From assembly GCA_030150795.1 (NCBI GenBank), contig JASLFF010000780.1, positions 1 to 6,298 on the forward strand: DNA of 6,298 nucleotides, written 5' to 3'. The notes below the pieces were generated by a model. That model was given only the letters and a program-made list of their open reading frames with translations. It was not told the origin of the DNA and ran no database searches. How positions within the stretch are numbered: the first letter of the stretch is position 1; the number at the start of each line of letters is the position of its first letter. The DNA is from Terriglobales bacterium (GTDB taxonomy: Bacteria > Acidobacteriota > Terriglobia > Terriglobales > Gp1-AA117). The translations under genes were made by a program, and so were the position numbers. Positions 1 through 5,464 of the stretch are shown here, in pieces.

Positions 1-540
1 AAAATGAATTCCCTGCTCGATAAAAACGTGATTGAAGCTTTATACATGGCCTCGCAGGCCGGCGTGCCGATTGATCTCACGGTGCGCGGCATGTGTTCCC
101 TGCGTCCCGGTGTCCCGGGCATCAGCGATAATATTGTGGTCCGCAGTGTAGTCGGCAGGTTGCTGGAACATACGCGCATTTTTTATTTCGAGAATGGCGG
201 CGATGATGAAGTCTATATCTCCAGCGCTGACTGGATGCCGCGTAACCTTTATGAGCGCGTTGAGGTCCTTTGTCCGGTACAAGATCCGCAGCTGAAGCAG
301 CGATTGAAAAGTGAGGTATTGGCTGCTTATCTTGCAGATAACGTTAAGGCCCGCTTTCTCGATCGCAATGGAAAGTACGTGCGACCGATACGCAAGCGTG
401 GAGAAGCAGCTTTTTCAGCCCAGGATTTTCTAATCGCTGTGGCGGAAGGCACAGCCACCGCAGCCGACATTCCTGAACCAGCCATAGTCCGTCCCAAGAG
501 ATCAATTGGCCGCCGCAAAAAACAGGTGCTTGCCCGATAG
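1..540 (+). CDS. ppk1: Polyphosphate kinase 1, C-terminal part (5' end outside window)
   Basis: Polyphosphate kinase 1 reversibly transfers the gamma-phosphate of ATP onto inorganic polyphosphate through a phosphohistidine intermediate. The reading frame is open from base 1, so the ATG at position 4 is an internal methionine and the gene is truncated by the window. Counting from that Met, the visible part carries typical C-terminal PPK1 blocks: LTVRGMCSLRPGVPG (25-39), VVRSVVGRLLEHTRIFYF (45-62) and SADWMPRNLYERVEVL (around 74-89). His56 in the LEHTR block aligns, from memory of the E. coli enzyme, with conserved His592; the phosphorylated active-site histidine lies upstream of the window. 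A basic tail (PKRSIGRRKK) ends the protein. It is followed three bases later by a SixA-type phosphatase, which suggests a two-gene operon. Family identification is very secure; the full length is unknown. Confidence 0.95.
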   Translation, partial: KMNSLLDKNVIEALYMASQAGVPIDLTVRGMCSLRPGVPGISDNIVVRSVVGRLLEHTRIFYFENGGDDEVYISSADWMPRNLYERVEVLCPVQDPQLKQRLKSEVLAAYLADNVKARFLDRNGKYVRPIRKRGEAAFSAQDFLIAVAEGTATAADIPEPAIVRPKRSIGRRKKQVLAR

Positions 541-543
541 CCT

Positions 544-1074
544 ATGCTCATATATTTCTTCCGTCATGCTTCCGCCGGCAAAACCATGCTGAATCCCAAA
601 AAGGACGAACGTCGCCCTTTGGACGAAGAAGGCATTCTGCAAGTGCGTTACGTCGGCCGCCTGCTGGCAAACCTCGATGTCCAGGTTGACCAGATCATCA
701 GCAGCCCGCTGAAGCGTGCGCGCCAAACGGCCTCACTGGCTGCCAATGAACTGGCGTTCGAAGGGGCCGTCCAGCTCGACGATGCTTTGCGTCCCGAAGC
801 AGAGTTTGAAGAGTTTCACTCCATGTTGGCGCGCTATAAAAAATATGATGCGATTATGGTCGTGGGACATAATCCCAGCTTTACTGAATTCCTAAGCAAA
901 TCAATCTCCGGCCCAGGCGGTTCCGCACGGATTGACTTAAAGAAAGGCTCTGTGGCCCGGGTGGAGATGAACGGGCGCACTGGCACGCTGGACTGGCTAG
1001 TGACACCCAAGATTGCGCGCACTGTTCAAACCAGCTTGAAGTCAAGTTCGCGGCCAAAGACCTCGCGGAAATAG
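544..1074 (+). CDS. sixA: SixA-type phosphohistidine phosphatase (histidine phosphatase superfamily)
   Basis: This 176-residue protein belongs to the histidine phosphatase (phosphoglycerate-mutase-like) superfamily, SixA branch, whose characterised members remove phosphate from phosphohistidine. The visible catalytic elements are the N-terminal RHASAG motif with Arg7 and nucleophile His8, the RPLDEEG segment (24-30), SSPLKRARQTA (53-63) with the second arginine, and VVGHNPSFTEFL (106-117) with the second histidine His109. The lack of a long insert fits the small SixA form (E. coli SixA is about 160 residues). The start ATG lies three bases after the ppk1 stop and has no clear Shine-Dalgarno, so translational coupling to ppk1 is likely. 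The last 17 or so residues are a Ser/Lys/Arg-rich tail encoded in the 49 bp that overlap the ppx 3' end. The true substrate is unknown; phosphohistidine on PPK1, on a phosphorelay protein, or a small phosphate ester are all possible. Confidence 0.88.
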   Translation: MLIYFFRHASAGKTMLNPKKDERRPLDEEGILQVRYVGRLLANLDVQVDQIISSPLKRARQTASLAANELAFEGAVQLDDALRPEAEFEEFHSMLARYKKYDAIMVVGHNPSFTEFLSKSISGPGGSARIDLKKGSVARVEMNGRTGTLDWLVTPKIARTVQTSLKSSSRPKTSRK

Positions 1075-2543
1075 GCCCGCTCCTTTTCTCCTGCCCATAG
1101 CTCCAGGTCCGCTCCAGTGCGGCCCGCCTTTACATTGAGCGTAACTTCCCCGCCGCGCGCCACTGCGCGCAGAGATTCCACGGCCGACAACCTGCCCTGA
1201 TTCAGTGCTCGCGCCACCCGCAGAAGGGCCGTGCTCTTAATGACGTCTGACCTGATCTGTGCCGGCAGCAGTTTGATAAGGCGGTCACGTAATTGTGGTT
1301 TGGAGTTGCCCTGAAAGCGCGCAATTGTGGCAATGATTTTTCTCTGCAATGGAGTAAAGCCAAACAACTCTGAACGCGAAATCACATAATACGCATGGCG
1401 ATGCAGGCCCACCGGATTGATGTACGTTCCCACTTCGTACAACATTGCTGCAGCGGCAATCCACTCACGACAATCCTTGCTCAGTCCGTGCATGCGTCGC
1501 GTCTGGTCAAAAAGAGAAAGAGCCAGCTTGCGCACCTGTTCGGCATTTTCCAGGTCAACTCCGTATCGCCGGGCGGTGTTCATGAGCACGTCCTGGCGGT
1601 CAGCTTCCAATTGACGATGCGAGCGCGTGTGCTGGTCGTATTCCGCGGCCATTTGCGCCAAAATACCATCGCGCAGCCCGAGTGGAGAGTAACGAAAACC
1701 TTTGAGCCCGCAGGCATCCAGCACATGCGCGTATACCGCGGCGCCGGCCACGATAATTTGTGCCCGCTTAGGATTGATGCCCTTGATGGCCGCGCGCTGC
1801 CGGTCCGTCATCTTTGCCAGTCGTCTTGCCAGCTTCTCTGCCACGGCAAGAGACACGCCGCCGCTTCGGTTGAGCCGCAATGACTGCGCCGCTCCCGCCA
1901 GCGCCGCTGCCGTTCCAGAGGTGGCAATCACTGCGCGCACTGCGGCCCGGGTTATCTTGCGCGATGCTGTGGCCGCTTCCTGAACAATGAAATCATGCAG
2001 CCTCTTGAGTTCCGGTTTTGTAGGCGGGTCATGGTGGATAAATTCCTGGGTTAAGCGGACAGCGCCCAGAGGTAATGTGACAATCTCTTTGATGTGGCCT
2101 TTTTCAGAGAGCGTAAGTTCACAGCTGCCGCCGCCCAGATCAATCAGCAACATTTTAGGCGGAGGCGTGCGCAAATTTGATACTACGCCAAGGTGAATGA
2201 GACGCCCTTCTTCCAGGCCGCTCACGATTTCAAGGTTCCAGCCCGTAACAGTCTTCACCCATTCTTCAAAAAGGCGGGCACTGTTGCTGTCACGCAGGGC
2301 GCTGGTTCCAACAACACGGGTACGCTCCACCGCATGGCTCTGCACAGCGCGATGAAAACGGCGCAGCACTTTCAGCGTTTGCGCCATCGCCTGGGGATCA
2401 AGATTACCGTCTCGAAATACTCCTTCACCCAGCCGAGTAACTTCGCGGTCCTGATGCAGCGCAACCAGGCGTCCGCGTCGAAGTTCGGCGATACTGAGCC
2501 GGACTGAATTGGAACCGATATCAACCGCGGCAAAGACGGGCAT
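1026..2543 (-). CDS. ppx: Exopolyphosphatase, Ppx/GppA family
   Basis: The product has 505 residues, close to E. coli Ppx (about 513), and probably hydrolyses terminal phosphate from polyphosphate and/or pppGpp. It opens with the ASKHA-fold phosphate-1 motif DIGSNSVRL (8-16). Next come GTSALRDS (79-86), the SGLEEGRLIHLGV block (108-120) that carries the catalytic glutamate, and the phosphate-2 motif LLIDLGGGSCEL (132-143) followed by LPLGAVRLTQEF (157-168). ATSGTAAALAG (207-217) and YSPLGLRDGIL (285-295) complete the two actin-like domains. The C-terminal half (about 305-505) is the helical HD-like region; its motif reads LYEVG (368-372), so a Tyr-Glu pair sits where a metal-binding HD would be, and this domain is probably not catalytic. 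The gene begins six bases after the CHAD gene with no strong Shine-Dalgarno, consistent with coupled translation. Ppx versus GppA specificity cannot be decided from sequence alone. Confidence 0.92.
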   Translation of the reverse strand: MPVFAAVDIGSNSVRLSIAELRRGRLVALHQDREVTRLGEGVFRDGNLDPQAMAQTLKVLRRFHRAVQSHAVERTRVVGTSALRDSNSARLFEEWVKTVTGWNLEIVSGLEEGRLIHLGVVSNLRTPPPKMLLIDLGGGSCELTLSEKGHIKEIVTLPLGAVRLTQEFIHHDPPTKPELKRLHDFIVQEAATASRKITRAAVRAVIATSGTAAALAGAAQSLRLNRSGGVSLAVAEKLARRLAKMTDRQRAAIKGINPKRAQIIVAGAAVYAHVLDACGLKGFRYSPLGLRDGILAQMAAEYDQHTRSHRQLEADRQDVLMNTARRYGVDLENAEQVRKLALSLFDQTRRMHGLSKDCREWIAAAAMLYEVGTYINPVGLHRHAYYVISRSELFGFTPLQRKIIATIARFQGNSKPQLRDRLIKLLPAQIRSDVIKSTALLRVARALNQGRLSAVESLRAVARGGEVTLNVKAGRTGADLELWAGEKERAYFREVFGRELDFKLV

Positions 2544-2549
2544 GTTTTA

Positions 2550-3404
2550 TCAGGCAGAGCGTGGGACAGTCCGCAAAGATTGGGCGGAACGCGGAGATTT
2601 CTTGGCGGGTGGCTGCGCCAAAGAAAATAGTTTGTGCACAGAAGAGGTTGCGTCTGAATGCCGCGCACTAAGAACGGTCCTTGCTTCGTGCACTAGCGCG
2701 GAGTTTGCGCGATCAGAAAATCGCTTCTCAGCTCTTTGAGTCAACTCGAACCAATCGTGCCAATCGCCAATTGCATCCTGGGTCGATTTGAGTTTGTGAA
2801 TAAACTCTTTTTGCGCGGCCGATTCTTCCGCCAGTTCGGCCAGATAACGGATGCGCTTCAGAGTCACCCGAGCTTCATGGAGCTGGTTGGGCTTCAGTGT
2901 CTGTCCGGACGCAAAATGACTGGCCATTTCTGCAAGCTGCGCTTTGGCTTCCTCCAGAGGAGCCAATGGACGATTCTTGTCGTCTTGGGGCACGCCGGCT
3001 TGTTCCGCAACCCGGTGGAGACGGCCAAAAAATCTTGCTTCATGGAGCTTTTTGATGGCCGACACCAACCGCTTGGCCTGCTGGTCCCTCTTCTTTTTTA
3101 GAAGTTCTGCCAAAGTTTTTCGGTCTTTCCCAGCCGATCCATTGCCCAGCGTCCCCAGAAGATCTGCCTGAACATCGAGATCGCGAAGCTTCCCAGCCCG
3201 TTTGCGCAAATCCGCCATCTTTTCCAGCGTGCGCTCCTCTTTTTTCCCGATATCCGGGTTCGCATAACTGACCAGGCTCTCAATCCGGCGAACCGTGGTG
3301 CGTAGGCGATGAACGCTCTTCGGCTTGGCGTCATCAAGCACTTTGGAGACAGCGCCCGACAGGTCTCGATTGAGACCTCGCATACGTTTTTCCAACAAAG
3401 TCAT
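2550..3404 (-). CDS. CHAD-domain polyphosphate-binding protein
   Basis: This 284-residue, strongly basic, all-helical protein carries a CHAD domain (conserved histidine alpha-helical domain). Characterised CHAD proteins bind polyphosphate and localise to polyphosphate granules. Visible hallmarks are VHRLRTTVRRIESL (31-44) with His32, the basic GKLRDLDVQADLL segment (71-83), LHEARVTLKRIRYLAEL (175-191) with His176, and the closing TQDAIGDWHDW motif (208-218). These form the two repeated halves that line a basic pore. No CYTH or catalytic domain is fused. The gene heads the unit that continues into ppx, whose start lies six bases beyond tandem in-frame stops (TGA then TAA). The start is uncertain: the ATG used here has no Shine-Dalgarno, whereas Met8 (start at 3383) is preceded by GGA at suitable spacing. 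A likely role is docking Ppx or granule components to polyphosphate, inferred from context. Confidence 0.88.
   Translation of the reverse strand: MTLLEKRMRGLNRDLSGAVSKVLDDAKPKSVHRLRTTVRRIESLVSYANPDIGKKEERTLEKMADLRKRAGKLRDLDVQADLLGTLGNGSAGKDRKTLAELLKKKRDQQAKRLVSAIKKLHEARFFGRLHRVAEQAGVPQDDKNRPLAPLEEAKAQLAEMASHFASGQTLKPNQLHEARVTLKRIRYLAELAEESAAQKEFIHKLKSTQDAIGDWHDWFELTQRAEKRFSDRANSALVHEARTVLSARHSDATSSVHKLFSLAQPPAKKSPRSAQSLRTVPRSA
3361..3378 (-). other. Perfect inverted repeat at the start of the CHAD gene
   Basis: AGGTCTC (3361-3367) and GAGACCT (3372-3378) are perfect complements separated by four bases. In the minus-strand transcript this forms a 7-bp stem with a 4-nt loop, starting three bases after the alternative start codon Met8 (3381-3383) and about 23 bases after the annotated start. 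It might hinder or tune initiation, or be an operator, or be chance within coding sequence. Only the sequence symmetry is seen. Confidence 0.45.
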
Positions 3405-3431
3405 GAGAGAGGGTCGATAAAACAGCTAACT

Positions 3432-3459
3432 ACTATATTAGATGACAAGGATTGAGCAA
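3432..3459 (-). promoter_or_regulatory. Probable sigma70-type promoter for the CHAD-ppx unit
   Basis: Read on the minus strand, TTGCTC (3459-3454) and TATAGT (3437-3432) are separated by 16 bases. The -10 box matches five of six consensus positions and the -35 box three of six. Transcription would start near 3425, giving a leader of about 20 bases to the ATG at 3404 or about 40 to the alternative ATG at 3383. This is a pattern match only. Confidence 0.45.
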
Positions 3460-3562
3460 AATGCCTCGTTTTATGTGCATATGGCATAGGAATTATTCCC
3501 CTTATTGCAAGGATCTTAGTTTTCTGCAGAGTGATTTGCGCGCTCCGGATTACGCCATTCCG

Positions 3563-3571
3563 TGTTCTAAT
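3563..3571 (+). promoter_or_regulatory. Probable extended -10 promoter for the fluoride riboswitch-crcB unit
   Basis: TGT followed by TCTAAT forms an extended -10 element (TGn plus five of six matches to TATAAT). No good -35 box is seen 17 bases upstream, which is common for extended -10 promoters. The predicted transcription start, about 7 bases downstream at 3578-3579, coincides with the first base of aptamer stem P1 (3579). That agreement supports both calls and places the ATG at 3577 at or before the RNA start. Confidence 0.5.
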
Positions 3572-3578
3572 AGGGCAT

Positions 3579-3657
3579 GGCGATGGAGTTCGCCTTTAAC
3601 CGCCCGCTGACGGCTGATGACTCCTACCAAAATTTTACAAACTTTGGAGCCATCAGC
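3579..3657 (+). promoter_or_regulatory. Fluoride riboswitch (crcB motif) with translational expression platform
   Basis: The aptamer matches the crcB-motif consensus closely. Stem P1 is GGCG (3579-3582) with CGCC (3591-3594), enclosing the loop ATGGAGTT. A second short stem pairs GCC (3602-3604) with GGC (3612-3614). The conserved CTGATGACTCCTACC segment runs from 3614 to 3628. Loop bases GGAGT (3585-3589) complement ACTCC (3620-3624), the defining pseudoknot of fluoride aptamers. Downstream, GGAG (3646-3649) is the Shine-Dalgarno of crcB. Bases 3613-3624 can pair with 3646-3657 (7 bp, one A-C mismatch, 4 bp), which would use up the pseudoknot strand and hide the Shine-Dalgarno. No run of T follows, so control of translation rather than termination is inferred: fluoride binding should favour the pseudoknot and free the ribosome site. 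Its position directly before a fluoride channel gene fits. Confidence 0.92.
3646..3649 (+). promoter_or_regulatory. Shine-Dalgarno of crcB that decides the start codon
   Basis: GGAG lies eight bases before the ATG at 3658, ideal spacing for a ribosome binding site. The upstream in-frame ATG at 3577 has no such site and falls at the 5' edge of the riboswitch, so 3658 is the supported start. The same four bases can pair with CTCC (3621-3624) of the aptamer. Confidence 0.85.
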
Positions 3658-4050
3658 ATGCAATCTCTAGTCGATTGGAAACCCTATCTCTGGGTGTCAT
3701 TAGGCGGCATTTTCGGCGCTAGTTCGCGCTATTTTCTCAGCCGGATCATCACCCGCTTTACTGACGCTGCTTTTCCGCTTGGAACGCTTGTCATCAACGT
3801 TACCGGCAGCCTGGTGCTTGGGTTTTTCCTGGTTTGGACCACGGAACGAGTCTTGGCAGATCAAAAGTGGAAGCTCCTTGTTGCCATTGGGTTCTGCGGA
3901 TCGTACACAACGTTTTCCAGCTATGCATTTGAAACGATGTCCTATTTTGAGCAAGGACACTGGGCGCTGTTTGCATCCAACATTCTGGCTAACAACGTGC
4001 TTTGTCTGGGGGCGATCCTGGTGGGCGCCATGATCGCGCGGGCCATTTAA
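3658..4050 (+). CDS. crcB: Fluoride ion channel Fluc/CrcB
   Basis: The product has 130 residues, a normal length for Fluc channels, which work as dual-topology dimers in the inner membrane and export toxic fluoride. Four hydrophobic segments are visible at about 10-30, 38-60, 72-92 and 103-127. Family motifs are GGIFGASSRY (16-25), the P-LGTLVINVTGSLVLG block (40-55) with pore-lining Asn47, and GFCGSYTTFSSYAFET (78-93), which contains the central Na+ site region and Phe86. The usual second pore phenylalanine position is Tyr89 here. The open frame extends upstream to an ATG at 3577, but those 27 codons are the fluoride riboswitch and should not be annotated as protein. The gene is followed 43 bases later by a DUF190 gene in the same direction, probably in one transcript. 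Expression is likely induced by fluoride through the riboswitch. Confidence 0.95.
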   Translation: MQSLVDWKPYLWVSLGGIFGASSRYFLSRIITRFTDAAFPLGTLVINVTGSLVLGFFLVWTTERVLADQKWKLLVAIGFCGSYTTFSSYAFETMSYFEQGHWALFASNILANNVLCLGAILVGAMIARAI

Positions 4051-4093
4051 TTGGCGTAGTAGAATTTCCAACAGAAAAGACGCAGTATCCCTC

Positions 4094-4426
4094 ATGACTC
4101 TACCCCGCAATGCCGTGCAGATTTCGATTTATCTCAGTGAAGCCGACGAGTGGCATCGCCGGCCGCTCCATTTGGAATTGCTGAAGTATTTGCGCGATCA
4201 GCAGATAGCCGGAGCCACAGTGCTGCACGCTGTTGCGGGCTTTACGGGCCGCGGTCGGGTAAAAACTGCAACCCTGGTAGACGCAGGCGGCAAGCTTCCG
4301 CTGGTGCTTACCTTCGTTGATACTGCGGAGCACATTGACCGCGTCCTTCCTACCATAAAAGAGATGACGGGACAGCGGTTGATTGTGCGAGAGAATGTGA
4401 CCATTGAATCGGGAGCACTCGAGTAA
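4094..4426 (+). CDS. DUF190 family protein
   Basis: This small soluble protein of 110 residues belongs to the DUF190 family. Characteristic features are an N-terminal beta strand VQISIYLSEADEW (8-20), RRPLHLELLKYLRDQQIAGATVL (22-44, only key residues matter: R-PL at the start, GATV at the end), the GF-GRGR turn (49-55), and LPLVLTFVDTAEHIDRVLP (68-86). The family is thought to have a PII-like ferredoxin fold and its genes often lie beside crcB, but its biochemical role is not established. Here it follows crcB by 43 bases on the same strand, with no obvious promoter between, so it is probably part of the fluoride-induced transcript. No strong Shine-Dalgarno precedes the ATG. A sensor or modulator of the channel is a reasonable guess from context and fold only. 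Confidence 0.87.
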   Translation: MTLPRNAVQISIYLSEADEWHRRPLHLELLKYLRDQQIAGATVLHAVAGFTGRGRVKTATLVDAGGKLPLVLTFVDTAEHIDRVLPTIKEMTGQRLIVRENVTIESGALE

Positions 4427-4453
4427 TGCGGAAATAGGTTTTCTTCGCAACCC

Positions 4454-5464
4454 TTACCTGTAATATCCCTGCCGCGCTTCCAACACCACGTTGCCCAAAA
4501 CTTTCCGCGCTTCCGGCGTCAGCTTTACCTTGATCACACAATACTTTCCTTTTGGCTTTTGACTGGAGGGATGATATCCCAGCGTATAGCGCAGCCGCAG
4601 GTCGTCAATCAATAACGCCAGCTTTTCGCTCAACTCTTTTTTCTTGAACTCAATCACCTGGCCTCCAGAAACGGAGGCATATTTGTAAACTTCTCCCGGG
4701 GGATGGAGCATCAGATCCGCAGGCTTCGCCCTAAGACCGGATTCTCCGTCCACAGAGAGATTGCTTTGTTTTAGGAGTGAGCAGACGACCGTGTTTGTTT
4801 GCAGCAGGTATTGAATCGCTTCGGCTCTGGAGTGGGGCATCGCGCCTTTCAGGCTCGTGCGGTAACGCAGCGGGACAGAATCTTCTGAAGGTATGTTCGG
4901 CACGTCGTCAGTGAGCCATATAATCACCCGCCGGCTGTACGCGTTCTTGCTTTTTGCCAGTTGATCCGCCGCCTGGAAAATACCCTCGTTGAAAAAGGCC
5001 GCTTCTCCACTTTCCATGATGCTCGCTTTTTCAATTGCCGCAACCGCCAGTTCGCGATCGGTGGTTGCCTCCTGCAATACCTGCGCCGACGCGGCGTACA
5101 CCATTACCGTAACTTCGTCTTCCGGCTTCAGATGGTGCAGAGCTTCCAGGGCGCCATCCGCCAGAGATTTCAAGACAGGCCTCACGCTGTCGGTAAGATC
5201 GAATAGCAGGACAACTGACAGTGGCAGCGTATCCTGACTGAACGAGCTTACCTGCTGCCGCACATTGTCTTCATAAACTTCAAAATCGTCCTTCTTTAAT
5301 TCCCGCACTGCATGGCGCGTCTTCTTATCCAGCACCTGCGTATCTACCTGCACCACATGGACATCGACGCGGTAAACGGGAGTTTGCTGCTCCGGGGTCT
5401 GAGCGCTAAGCAATGGCAGAATGGCGAATCCAGACAGTAAGAGGACAATGAAGGCAGCTCGCAT
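4454..5464 (-). CDS. Secreted VWFA-related acidobacterial protein
   Basis: With the start used here the product has 336 residues. A hydrophobic signal peptide (about 1-21, ending LLSA before QTPEQQ) indicates export. Residues 32-76 form the family lead-in (VDVHVVQVDTQVLD and DDFEVYEDNVRQQVSSF). The von Willebrand A domain follows, with FDLTDS (88-93) as the MIDAS motif (D89, T91, S93, Thr replacing the usual first Ser), ATTDRELA (133-140) and IIWLTDD (181-187). The C-terminus shows the family signature SVSGGQVIEF (265-273) and RYTLGYHPSS (292-301), ending VVLEARQGYYR. This matches the acidobacterial VWFA-related family (TIGR03436, from memory), of unknown function and abundant in Acidobacteriota. 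The frame stays open to 5620, but starting at 5464 places the signal peptide at the N-terminus and avoids overlap with the transporter relic. It converges on the DUF190 gene with 27 bases between. Confidence 0.87.
   Translation of the reverse strand: MRAAFIVLLLSGFAILPLLSAQTPEQQTPVYRVDVHVVQVDTQVLDKKTRHAVRELKKDDFEVYEDNVRQQVSSFSQDTLPLSVVLLFDLTDSVRPVLKSLADGALEALHHLKPEDEVTVMVYAASAQVLQEATTDRELAVAAIEKASIMESGEAAFFNEGIFQAADQLAKSKNAYSRRVIIWLTDDVPNIPSEDSVPLRYRTSLKGAMPHSRAEAIQYLLQTNTVVCSLLKQSNLSVDGESGLRAKPADLMLHPPGEVYKYASVSGGQVIEFKKKELSEKLALLIDDLRLRYTLGYHPSSQKPKGKYCVIKVKLTPEARKVLGNVVLEARQGYYR

Larger units (their letters stand above)
3405..3576. other. Divergent intergenic region between CHAD and crcB
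   Basis: These 172 bases separate two diverging transcription units and are visibly more AT-rich than the flanking genes. They contain the probable minus-strand promoter (3432-3459) and the probable plus-strand extended -10 element (3563-3571). A small palindrome, GGAATTATTCC (3489-3499), has 5-base arms around a single central base and could be an operator, but there is no other support. No convincing gene is present; the open frames here are only a few codons long. Confidence 0.6.

Noticed and set aside
1395..1883. 162-codon plus-strand open frame and several smaller ones opposite ppx
   Set aside because: They lie entirely antisense to a clear Ppx gene and show no recognisable motifs; they are shadows.
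3443..3490. 15-codon open frame in the CHAD-crcB intergenic region
   Set aside because: No ribosome site or composition supports translation, and the length is within chance.
3577..3657. N-terminal 27 codons of the long crcB frame as protein
   Set aside because: This stretch is the fluoride riboswitch and lacks a Shine-Dalgarno before ATG 3577; the start at 3658 is better supported.
4427..4450. Possible bidirectional terminator between DUF190 and the VWA gene
   Set aside because: TGCG/CGCA can pair across the gap, but the stem is short with wobble and mismatch and there is no convincing T-run after it.
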